A stretch of 64,000 nucleotides of DNA from CAVVXX01 sp963707975. GTDB lineage: Bacteria; Pseudomonadota; Alphaproteobacteria; Micropepsales; Micropepsaceae. Below the pieces are notes generated by a model. That model searched no databases. It had not been told where the DNA came from and saw only the letters and a list, made by a program, of their open reading frames with translations. Position 1 is the first letter of the stretch, and each line of letters opens with the position of its first letter. Positions 52,100-59,535 of this stretch are shown here, one piece after another. Location of the stretch: contig OY970177.1 in NCBI GenBank assembly GCA_963707975.1, forward strand, positions 930,001 to 994,000. The letters run 5' to 3'. Position numbers and translations under genes: made by a program.

Positions 52100-53140
52100 A
52101 TGTGCCATAACGGAGATCGTTCTTTGATCGTCGACGAAACTGATGTTCCCGGCATCGCCGCCCAGTGGATCAATGAAGGTCACAAGATGGCGCTCGGAAC
52201 GGTCGTCAAGACTTGGGGCTCGGCCCCACGCCAGGCGGGAAGTCAGATTGCAGTGCGTGGGGATGGCGCGTTCGTCGGCTCTGTCTCAGGCGGTTGTGTC
52301 GAGGGCGCGGTGATTGAGCAGGCCCTCATAGCAATTGATGACGGCAAAGTGCGCAGACTCGAATTTGGCGTTGCGGACGAAACCGCTTGGTCGGTCGGAC
52401 TTGCCTGCGGCGGACGCATGGAGATATTCATCGAACCCCTTCTCGATGCCAAGACGAGGGACTCTCTTGTTGCTCTCAATAAAGAGAGGCAAACGGGTAA
52501 CCCCATAGTACGCGCGGTCAATCTGGAGACGGGCGAAGCTCAGCTCATTGCCCCGGGCGTAGATTCCTCCGCACTCGATCTTGCGGCAACCGAAGCCGTG
52601 CGCAGCGATCAAAGCGCACTCCTGGAGATCGGCGGCCACGCCTGGCTGCTCGTTGTCTTTAACCCTCCCATCGATTTGGCAGTCGTAGGTGCGGTACATA
52701 TCGCGCAATGTTTGGCTCAGATCGCCACTCCTTGTGGCTACAGGGTGCGCGTAATCGATCCGCGCAGATCCTTCGCCGCCGAAGAGCGGTTTCCGGGTGT
52801 CATGCTCTCGCACGAATGGCCAGACGATGAGCTGAGCAAGCGTCCGCTCGGCCCACGCAGTGCGCTAATTGTGCTAGCGCATGACCCAAAACTTGACGAC
52901 CCGGCTCTCTCCGCAGCCTTACGTTCGCCAGCATTCTATATCGGTGCGCTCGGTTCAAAACGGACCCACGTTGCCCGACTTGAGCGTCTTAGGGTTCTTG
53001 GCTTCACCGATGACGTGCTCGCCCGCATTCACGCGCCAATTGGTCTTGGCATCGGCGCCAAAGGTCCGCAAGAAATCGCCATTTCCATCATTGCGCAGAT
53101 GATCGAGCGGCTTCACGCTCCATCCAAAAGTGTGATTTGA
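52100..53140 (+). CDS. XdhC-family molybdenum cofactor insertion protein
   Basis: A 346-residue protein. The N-terminal XdhC/CoxI domain has TVVKTWGSAPRQAGSQIAVRGDGAFVGSVSGGCVEGAV, and the C-terminal Rossmann domain has VAVVG-like sequence (LAVVGAVHIAQCLAQIA), RVIDPRRSF and YIGALGSKRTH. XdhC proteins receive and protect the mature cofactor and deliver it to their molybdenum hydroxylase. The ATG at 52100 gives a normal N-terminus. The mocA gene follows after four bases. Confidence 0.92.
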   Translation: MCHNGDRSLIVDETDVPGIAAQWINEGHKMALGTVVKTWGSAPRQAGSQIAVRGDGAFVGSVSGGCVEGAVIEQALIAIDDGKVRRLEFGVADETAWSVGLACGGRMEIFIEPLLDAKTRDSLVALNKERQTGNPIVRAVNLETGEAQLIAPGVDSSALDLAATEAVRSDQSALLEIGGHAWLLVVFNPPIDLAVVGAVHIAQCLAQIATPCGYRVRVIDPRRSFAAEERFPGVMLSHEWPDDELSKRPLGPRSALIVLAHDPKLDDPALSAALRSPAFYIGALGSKRTHVARLERLRVLGFTDDVLARIHAPIGLGIGAKGPQEIAISIIAQMIERLHAPSKSVI

Positions 53141-53144
53141 AGAG

Positions 53145-53783
53145 ATGTGTTCTAACACAATTGATCGGGGAGACAGGGTGAGCGTATCGAGACCATCCTC
53201 CAGAATCGGTGCCATCGTACTAGCGGCCGGCCAATCGTCGCGCATGGGCAGAAACAAGCTACTGATGCCCCTTCGGGGAAAACCGTTGGTTCGTCACGCG
53301 GTTGAGGCGGCAGCCGGCAGCTTGGCAAGCCCTGTCATTGTTGTCACCGGTCACGATGGTAAAGCCGTCGCGGCGGCCCTCGACGGCCTGCAAGTTTGTC
53401 CCGTGGAAAACGGCGAATTCTCGATGGGTCTGAGCACATCACTCAAATGTGGTCTCCGGACGTTGGCGACGGATTGTGAAGGTGCCGCAATCCTGCTGGG
53501 AGATATGCCCTTCATCACCCATGAACTAATTGACGCCCTCATCGCGTCTTTCGATCCAATTATCGGACGGACAATTTGTGTACCTACGCGAAAGGGCCGG
53601 CGCGGCAACCCAGTTCTTTGGTCAAAGCAATTGTTCCCGGAAATGCTCGCTCTCGAGGGGAATTCTGGTGCCAAGTCCCTCATGGCCCGCCATGAGGATC
53701 TGATTTACGAACTGGAAGCTATGGATGACGGGCCCCTAATAGACATCGACACTTTGGAAGCGTTGGCTAGATATCAGGTGTAG
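53145..53783 (+). CDS. mocA: Molybdenum cofactor cytidylyltransferase (MocA-like NTP transferase)
   Basis: A 212-residue nucleotidyltransferase. The signature IGAIVLAAGQSSRMGRNKLL, the GDMPFIT metal site and the late GARSLMAR-type segment (here GAKSLMARH) are those of MocA/MobA-like enzymes. MocA adds CMP to molybdopterin to make the cytosine dinucleotide cofactor used by aldehyde-oxidase-type enzymes, which fits the upstream hydroxylase. It directly follows xdhC. The name rests on context; a purine-specific NTP transferase is less likely. Confidence 0.85.
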   Translation: MCSNTIDRGDRVSVSRPSSRIGAIVLAAGQSSRMGRNKLLMPLRGKPLVRHAVEAAAGSLASPVIVVTGHDGKAVAAALDGLQVCPVENGEFSMGLSTSLKCGLRTLATDCEGAAILLGDMPFITHELIDALIASFDPIIGRTICVPTRKGRRGNPVLWSKQLFPEMLALEGNSGAKSLMARHEDLIYELEAMDDGPLIDIDTLEALARYQV

Positions 53784-54024
53784 CGAGCCACCTATTCCTT
53801 TCGAAAACCTTATCTGCGCAGTTCGTCACCGCGACCCCAAACAATCCAACGTCTGCGTGGTGCTGTTTGTGGCTGAGGAATCCAGGATATTGAAATTGTT
53901 TCATTTCCGCTTCTTCCTGCCAGAAATGTGAGTTCATTTCCTGCCAGAGGTGGCGGAAATAATCATCGAAATCTGGAAATGCCAATCTTTCATTGGCCTG
54001 ATGGATTTTTTGTACCAGCGGCAT
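53767..54024 (-). pseudogene. C-terminal part of a bacteriohemerythrin, cut by an IS3 element
   Basis: The minus strand encodes FPDFDDYFRHLWQEMN, SHFWQEEAEMKQFQYPGFLSH and KQHHADV, which has the hemerythrin iron-ligand spacing (H-F-x2-E-E-x2-M, Y-P-x4-H-x3-H). The first part of the domain (the IDAEH helix) is missing here and is found on the far side of the IS3 element, at 55250-55378. The frame begins at the edge of the element. Hemerythrins bind oxygen or nitric oxide and are often linked to low-oxygen life. Confidence 0.72.
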
Positions 54025-54031
54025 AGAGAGA

Positions 54032-54904
54032 TTACTGCATTGGAGTGTCCTGATCTAGCGGTGGCGGGAACGGGCTGAACACCATTGGCGCTGGTGGTCG
54101 ATAGCCAAGCGATGAGTGCGGTCTGATGGTGTTGTAGTGCTTTCGCCACTGCTCGATGATGACCTGGGCTTCCTTGAGGCTGTAGAAGATCTCACCGTTC
54201 AGCAGCTCGTCGCGCAGCTTTCCGTTAAAGGATTCGTTGTAGCCATTCTCCCAGGGACTTCCCGGCTCGATGTACAGGGTTTTGGCCCCTACCTGCGCCA
54301 GCCAGTTGCGCACGACCTTGGCGGTCATCTCAGGACCGTTGTCTGAGCGGATGTGCTGAGGCACGCCACGCACGATCATCGCATCGGCCAGCACCTCGAT
54401 GACGCCGAAGCTGTTGATCCGCCGCGCTACCTTGAGGGCCAAACACTCGCGCGTGAACTCGTCGATCAGCGTCAGCAGCCGCAGCTTGCGGCCATCATGC
54501 GTCCGGGCTTCGACGAAGTCGTAGGACCAGACGTGATTGCGCCGTTCCGGCCTTAGACGGACGCATGACCCATCATTAAGCCAGAGACGGCCTCTAGGCT
54601 TCTGTTTTTTAGGTACCTTCAGCCCCTCACGGCGCCAAATGCGTTGGACTCGGTCACAGCCTACATCCCATCCCGCTTTCTCAAGCAGGGATTGGATCCG
54701 CCTATAACCATAGCGCCCATACTGAGACGCCAAGGCAATAACGGCCTGTGTCAACGCATCTTCATCGGCACGGATAATCGTGGTGTAGCGCTGTGTCCCA
54801 CGTGGTTGGCCGACGATCCGACAGGCTTGGCGTTCCGAGAGACCGTACTTGTCGCGAACCCTCGCAACCGCCTGCCGGCGCCGTTCGGGGCTTACAAGTT
54901 TCCC
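54032..54904 (-). CDS. IS3-family transposase OrfB (catalytic, made by -1 frameshift)
   Basis: The integrase part of the transposase, about 290 residues when read from the frameshift site. The HTH_21-like start is KLVSPERRRQAVARVRDKYGLSERQACRIV, then GRYGYRRI. The DDE residues fall in WSYDFVEA, IRSDNGPEM and SPWENGYNESFNGKLRDELL. The frame is open without damage. It has an ATG at 54754, but the conserved N-terminus lies before this, so fusion to OrfA by frameshift is the likely mode of expression. Confidence 0.92.
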   Translation of the reverse strand, partial: GKLVSPERRRQAVARVRDKYGLSERQACRIVGQPRGTQRYTTIIRADEDALTQAVIALASQYGRYGYRRIQSLLEKAGWDVGCDRVQRIWRREGLKVPKKQKPRGRLWLNDGSCVRLRPERRNHVWSYDFVEARTHDGRKLRLLTLIDEFTRECLALKVARRINSFGVIEVLADAMIVRGVPQHIRSDNGPEMTAKVVRNWLAQVGAKTLYIEPGSPWENGYNESFNGKLRDELLNGEIFYSLKEAQVIIEQWRKHYNTIRPHSSLGYRPPAPMVFSPFPPPLDQDTPMQ

Positions 54905-55170
54905 GAGGAGATGTCCTTCAACACCTGTTTTTCGAGTGAGAGCTCTGCAACCAGGCGCTTAAGCCGGACATTCTCCTTCTCCAGCTCTTTCATCCGTTTC
55001 GCCTGATCCAAATCGAGCCCACCGTACTCCTTGCGCCAGCGGTAATAACTTTGTTGCGATATACCCGCTTCCCGGCACGCAATCGGTGCCGCCTTTCCCT
55101 GCGCCATCCCCACTTCAATCTGGCGAAGCAGCGTCACAATCTGCTCCGCGCTGAACCTCTTTCTCGCCAT
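54892..55170 (-). CDS. IS3-family transposase OrfA
   Basis: A 92-residue DNA-binding protein with an HTH (RFSAEQIVTLLRQIEVG, CREAGISQQSYYRWRKEYGG) and a leucine-zipper-like end (MKELEKENVRLKRLVAELSLEKQVLKDI). The ATG at 55170 has AAAGGAG upstream; a longer frame of 11 residues is unlikely. Near its end the slippery heptamer G-GGA-AAC (54904-54898) allows a -1 shift into OrfB. Confidence 0.9.
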   Translation of the reverse strand: MARKRFSAEQIVTLLRQIEVGMAQGKAAPIACREAGISQQSYYRWRKEYGGLDLDQAKRMKELEKENVRLKRLVAELSLEKQVLKDISSGNL

Positions 55171-55249
55171 GACCAAGCTCCTTTCTAAGACAGTTTCTCT
55201 CAATCCGCTTGGTACAAAAAGAGCCAGTCAGGTCATCATTACGGTCGAA

Positions 55250-55378
55250 TTATGACACGCTTTCATTCATAATATCGATCAGTAGACTGTGTTCCGCGTC
55301 AATACTTTCGATTTCCATTCGACAATTGTCTGGCAATATTATCCGCCGACACGGGGAGATTGTCTTCTCAGCGAACAT
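55250..55378 (-). pseudogene. N-terminal part of the split bacteriohemerythrin
   Basis: A 42-codon frame on the minus strand encodes LPDNCRMEIESIDAEHSLLI and DIMNES, which is the first helix of a hemerythrin domain (GI..IDAEH..L). It stops at TAA 55250-55252, about 30 bases before the IS3 border. The remaining domain is at 53767-54024. The match is by motif and position, so it is less certain than the C-terminal part. Confidence 0.6.
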
Positions 55379-55713
55379 CTCGCGCTCCGTTCACAATAAT
55401 CCAAAAACTCTCGACACAAACAACTGCCGCCGACCAAACTATGCGAGTTCCCGTGACCGTCAACATACATTAGTTGTTTGCAGATGCCCTCGTCAGAGAG
55501 CGTTGCTAACAAAGTGGACGACCACGATTGTTGCGATCACGATACTTGCCACGACAAGCGCATACTCAAGTACCCGAGCATTGAATTCATCATGAACGAA
55601 GCCAGAAATCAGGGTGCGCATCTCACTCTCCACAGTTATCCATACTCGTCTTTGGATGAATCAGATTTCGACAATTATCTGATAAAAACTAGCCCATTAT
55701 CCGAGTAAGTGAA

Positions 55714-55727
55714 TTGACCTGGATCAA
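55714..55727. promoter_or_regulatory. FNR-type box without an evident target gene
   Basis: TTGAC-CTGG-ATCAA matches the FNR consensus at 9 of 10 positions and shares its spacer with the perfect box at 31086. It may have served the split hemerythrin or a lost gene. Confidence 0.5.
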
Positions 55728-55844
55728 ATTGAATTGCGCCCACTTCATAATTTGACAAGAGGACACCATTGCTCGTCCATGTCTATAAGCCTATTCGACG
55801 AACTTAGTAGAATCTTACTGACGGACGAGAAAGTTTGTCCCTTG

Positions 55845-55910
55845 AAATATCCGTTTGTGGCAATAAGCGGACATTCGCCCAATGTCCGCATTTGACCCGA
55901 AAGTGCATTT
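55845..55910. repeat. Dispersed palindromic repeat, two adjacent copies
   Basis: AAATATCCGTTT with inverted arm AAGCGGACATT at 55845-55875, then AATGTCCGCA with a degenerate arm AAGTGCATT at 55881-55910. Confidence 0.6.
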
Positions 55911-56186
55911 GTAGTGTTTTACACTACCAACCCCGACAGTTCCCAGCTCGCCGAATGAATCTAATCCCCGCTCCTGACTTTTCGCATGAGAATACCGATT
56001 ATTCGATTCTTGCATGGCAACCAATCATCCCGCCAGGAATCAGCCGAACGGAAAAATGAGAAGTACCCAGGGCCATTTTACTAAATGCACTGAGTTTTGG
56101 TCGATAGCGGCGCACATTGAGCAGAATGCGGTTTGCGGAAGAGCCAGCCTCCCGTTATTCCAAGAAGAAGAGCGCTTTTCCTTCCA

Positions 56187-58055
56187 TCAAAATCTAAACT
56201 GAGACAGGGCAGGCGTTCTCAATCGCGCCTCTGGGAAGTACAATCCCAGCAGACGCCGCCTCCACCATATGCCCTTCGCTTTCTCCTCGGGGCTGGCATA
56301 CGTGTAATCGTAGAACTCGGCTCGCACATAGGTGGGGGGATGGTCGGGAAACGGGTTCTTTTCCAACAGCGCCGTTACTTCCCGTTGGTTTTCCAGTATC
56401 CGCTCAAGGAAACGGGTGAACCAAGGCAGCCGCTGCGGCGAATCGAGTGCCGCAAACCACATCTGCCAATCCAACCGCGGCTGGTGCGGTATGTTCCAAG
56501 GCGGCGTGCGATTAACGTCGCCAGGCTTGTACCGGAATCCGTATTCGCGCCAATTGACGCCATCGTCCGAACCCTCAATGACTATTTCATTGCGCTGTTT
56601 GGTCATGACTGCGAACAGGCCGTACGCATTTACGATATGCAGTGGCTCAATGAAGCCATCGACTGCCAAAGCCGGGGCGGGTGGGTGGCCGTCGAAGCGC
56701 AAATCCATCTCCACCAAGCTGCAGAACACGATCAGGGACGCGAGCGCGCCGACGACATAGGACGTGACCCTGTGTGGTTGAACTATCTGAACCTGCTGGC
56801 AGAGAATCCCAGTTAGGCGTCGCGGCAACACGCGGCGCAGAGCGTGATCGTCGAACAATGGCAGACACAAGAGCATGGTCTGAAGATTAAACCAATTGTA
56901 ATTGCCAGTGATGAGTATGCAGAACTGCAATAGGAAAATGCCAAACGCCGCGATGAAGCGCAGCCGCCGAGGATAGAAGATCAGAAATGGCAGTACCAGT
57001 TCGACGAAAAATGCTGCACCGGTGGCAACTTTCAGCGCACCTAACGGCAGCTGTGCTGCATACCACGCCAGTGGCGTGGGTAGTGGTTGCGTAAGGAAGT
57101 GGTGGGACAGTGCCGAAAGGTCCCACCAGCTGGGATCACCACTCAGTAATTTGACCACGCCCGACATGAACATGAAGCGGAACAACAGCCAGCGAAGCAG
57201 CCAGATGCCAGGCACGGTGGCAAAACTTACGATGAGCGCGAGAAAACCGGCTTCTAGCAGGAACGTATCCCACTGGAACGTCATGAACGCCTGACCTGCA
57301 TACAGTAGGGAAAGATAGAGCAGGTAGAGTAGGACCAAGCTCAGCCGCGGCAAGAGATTGAAAACCAGCAGGAGCGACAGGCCGGCCCCCGCCCAACAAA
57401 CCGCCTGAATGGTGAAGTCGCTTGAACTGAACCAAAACACCATCGGCACTATGAAGTACCGCTCAAAACCAACGCGGCTGTTCAACACGTTGATCAGTTC
57501 AGCCAGCGGCAGGATGCCATGGCTGCCGATAAGCCCAAGTGCCTGCACGCCGAACGAAACGAAAGCAGACAGGTAAATCAGCCCGAACAATCGTAGAAAA
57601 AGCCATGACACCTGATCGTAACGCGGGGGATCGTAATCCTTGCCCCAGAGAAACAGGCTGACACGATGAAAAAACGTGCGGCGCGCGGAGATGAAGGCGT
57701 AGGCGAGTTCGCTCACGTACGCGAAGCCGGGGAGAGACCGGTACAACTTCAGCCAAACCCCTTTGCCACGCGCGTGACTCAAGGTCAGGAAACTGGCCTC
57801 CGCGGCGCTGGCGACCATTCCGTCAAGGCTTATGTACTGAACGGCCCGTTGAAAATTCTCGACTGAAATTTTGGGATATTGTGCCGCTACATCTTGATAC
57901 GGCGCATACGCCACCCGATCGCCGGTCAGTTTCCGCCAGTAGCAAACCCAGTAATAACAGAACCCGCAATCACCATCATAAACCAGAAGCGGCTTGTGAT
58001 TCGCGGCCGGCGGTTTCGAAGCATCGGCTAGTTGATCTAGCGGTGGCTCTTGCAC
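56187..58055 (-). CDS. DCC thiol-oxidoreductase domain fused to a lipase maturation factor-like membrane protein
   Basis: A 622-residue protein. Residues about 20-130 are a DCC/DUF393 domain with the VYDGDCGFCYYWV motif (D-x-D-C-x2-C), a thioredoxin-like fold. The rest is a membrane protein with about eight helices and then a C-terminal soluble domain with FWFSSSDFTIQAVCWAG, MFMSGVVKLLSGDPSWWDLSALSHHF and PPWNIPHQPRLDWQMWFAAL, as in the LMF1 family. LMF1 helps lipases fold in animals; bacterial relatives are poorly known. The fusion would join disulfide handling to a membrane folding factor. It stands alone. Confidence 0.85.
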   Translation of the reverse strand: MQEPPLDQLADASKPPAANHKPLLVYDGDCGFCYYWVCYWRKLTGDRVAYAPYQDVAAQYPKISVENFQRAVQYISLDGMVASAAEASFLTLSHARGKGVWLKLYRSLPGFAYVSELAYAFISARRTFFHRVSLFLWGKDYDPPRYDQVSWLFLRLFGLIYLSAFVSFGVQALGLIGSHGILPLAELINVLNSRVGFERYFIVPMVFWFSSSDFTIQAVCWAGAGLSLLLVFNLLPRLSLVLLYLLYLSLLYAGQAFMTFQWDTFLLEAGFLALIVSFATVPGIWLLRWLLFRFMFMSGVVKLLSGDPSWWDLSALSHHFLTQPLPTPLAWYAAQLPLGALKVATGAAFFVELVLPFLIFYPRRLRFIAAFGIFLLQFCILITGNYNWFNLQTMLLCLPLFDDHALRRVLPRRLTGILCQQVQIVQPHRVTSYVVGALASLIVFCSLVEMDLRFDGHPPAPALAVDGFIEPLHIVNAYGLFAVMTKQRNEIVIEGSDDGVNWREYGFRYKPGDVNRTPPWNIPHQPRLDWQMWFAALDSPQRLPWFTRFLERILENQREVTALLEKNPFPDHPPTYVRAEFYDYTYASPEEKAKGIWWRRRLLGLYFPEARLRTPALSQFRF

Positions 58056-58460
58056 GATCCAAACTATGCCACAAGGGTGCCAGAAAACGATAGGTCAGGT
58101 CGGCAGTTATGCAGTTTTAGGCTCTGAGCATCGACCCCAAGGTACTGCGAACAACGATGCCTGTCGCTGCCGTAAACCTCATCCGGGTGGTGGGCTAGCA
58201 TGGGCGCCATAGGTCCGGCTTTGTGGGTGCCATGTGTCATTGGACCAGGGAGCTTGCTCCACGGGTATGTCTGTTCGAGGTGTCTAGTGGGTCAGTTGGA
58301 CGGCGCAGTCACGCAAGACACGAAGATGTATTTGGCCGCAAACACACTATTATCGGAGCCCGCGAAGCAATACTGGCCACAGAACGTCAGGAATGTCCGC
58401 TTCTGACCCTTAACAGACGTTCTGCGACGGATGCGAATTCGGGACGCCCGTCCACAGCGC
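58056..58460. other. Gap with one palindromic repeat
   Basis: 405 bases without a gene I can support. It includes the promoter of the DCC-LMF gene and a repeat copy at 58391-58422 (GAATGTCCGCTTCTGACC, degenerate right arm). Confidence 0.5.
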
Positions 58461-59225
58461 TCACGTAATAGTGCTTTTGTGTTTCGTGAGACCCGCGTTA
58501 TCTAAAAGTACTGACCAGAACCAGAAGATTGCTCCGACAAGCATCACAAAGGCGCCAGTAAACACCTCTCCATAGCGCTCGAACCGGCCAAGGCCGATCT
58601 TCTGTAGACCAGCTCCCGAATAGACGCTCAGGACGATATAGGTGGCGATAGTCGTTACGCCGAAGACGAGCGCCATGATACTTATCAACCCAACCCCATA
58701 ACGCCCTGCGGCAAAGAAAGCCGGTCTGCCTTCGACCATGGGCGACGACCGGAGGATCAAGAACAGCGCCGTTCGCTGACCTGCCTTGTGTTCATGGCCA
58801 TGTTGATGAGCGTGTCCGTGCTCGTGCGCGTGTCCGTGCGCCCGTTCGTGGGCCAGTTCGCGCCACGCCGAGACTGCGACCCAACCGCCAAAGGCCACTA
58901 ACGCAACGCTGGCTGCGCTATCTACAAGATGGCCAAATCTCGCCGCGACGGCGGCCTCAGCGAGCCAAGCAATTACGGCGATCAAGAGCGTTGACAAAAT
59001 ATGCCCTGCGCTTGCTTGGAAAGCAGCGCGAGCGGTTTGCGCTTTAGACCAGCCGCGCTGTCGGGCGAGCAATGCGATGGGTACCCAATGGTCCGGCACC
59101 ATAGTATGCAGCACGCCCACGGCAGCGACGGTAGCAACCAAAAGCAGTTCCGGGTCCGGGATCACTTTCGATAATCTCGCCAGTTTTCTGTCACTGTCAC
59201 GATTGGTATAGCCCCAACAAATCAC
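58461..59225 (-). CDS. His-rich nickel/cobalt-type membrane transporter
   Basis: A 254-residue protein with six or so transmembrane helices. The first helix carries GVLHTMVPDHWVPIALLARQRGW, which resembles the HAxxxDH motif of NiCoT/RcnA/UreH-type metal transporters. A cytoplasmic loop contains a dense His run (AHGHAHEHGHAHQHGHEHK), a metal-binding feature of RcnA-like exporters. Ni, Co or another divalent metal is likely; direction is uncertain. It is the last gene of a series with DUF2946, a TonB receptor and a small membrane protein, so import is possible. The start may lie a few codons later. Confidence 0.8.
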   Translation of the reverse strand: MICWGYTNRDSDRKLARLSKVIPDPELLLVATVAAVGVLHTMVPDHWVPIALLARQRGWSKAQTARAAFQASAGHILSTLLIAVIAWLAEAAVAARFGHLVDSAASVALVAFGGWVAVSAWRELAHERAHGHAHEHGHAHQHGHEHKAGQRTALFLILRSSPMVEGRPAFFAAGRYGVGLISIMALVFGVTTIATYIVLSVYSGAGLQKIGLGRFERYGEVFTGAFVMLVGAIFWFWSVLLDNAGLTKHKSTIT

Positions 59226-59253
59226 CTGACCCCTCTTAAACTCATCTTCTGCG

Positions 59254-59505
59254 CTATGGGATATTAATAAACATCATTGCCCACATTATGCCTGCGAGTA
59301 CGATGATGAGACCAACCGCGTCTATCCAGATCATGTGCCGGTGCCGCCGGTAAATCCTGCCGCGTCTGCGACGATTGATCTTTCTCGAGTTCGGCTGGTT
59401 CTTCAGCCAAATCGCCAATCGTCGCCACTGACGCCGCACTTGCGCAATGGCTCCTTCAAGGAAGCCGATGAGCATGGAGCTTCCAAAGAAGTCTGACACG
59501 TCCAA
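59254..59505 (-). CDS. Small membrane protein of unknown function
   Basis: An 83-residue protein with a very basic centre (NRRRRGRIYRRHRH) and one C-terminal transmembrane helix (IDAVGLIIVLAGIMWAMMF). The orientation would be basic side in the cytoplasm. It lies between the TonB receptor and the His-rich transporter on the same strand with gaps of about 30 bases, so it is probably part of that operon. I do not recognise a family. Confidence 0.6.
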   Translation of the reverse strand: MDVSDFFGSSMLIGFLEGAIAQVRRQWRRLAIWLKNQPNSRKINRRRRGRIYRRHRHMIWIDAVGLIIVLAGIMWAMMFINIP

Positions 59506-59535
59506 CGCTCGGGTTCTGGTTGTTGTGGTCCCTCC

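Larger units (their letters stand above)
54007..55220 (-). mobile_element. IS3-family insertion element
   Basis: Contains orfA and orfB of an IS3 transposase with a frameshift signal between them. The ends are imperfect inverted repeats: TTTTTGTACCAGCGGCATAG at the right edge (from 54007) against TTTTTGTACCAAGCGG, read from the opposite strand ending at 55220; GAGAGA-x-ACTG follows in both. A target duplication is not clear, and the exact borders are uncertain by a few bases. Both flanks carry pieces of one hemerythrin gene. Confidence 0.85.
55379..56186. other. Gene-poor stretch with repeats and an orphan FNR box
   Basis: I could not support an intact gene. It holds an FNR box (55714-55727), two palindromic repeats (55845-55875 and 55881-55910) and a few short frames without motifs. 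A TTG at 55769-55771 with AGAGGA upstream opens a 12-codon frame and an ATG at 55779 a 38-codon frame that ends inside the second repeat; neither is convincing. Confidence 0.45.
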
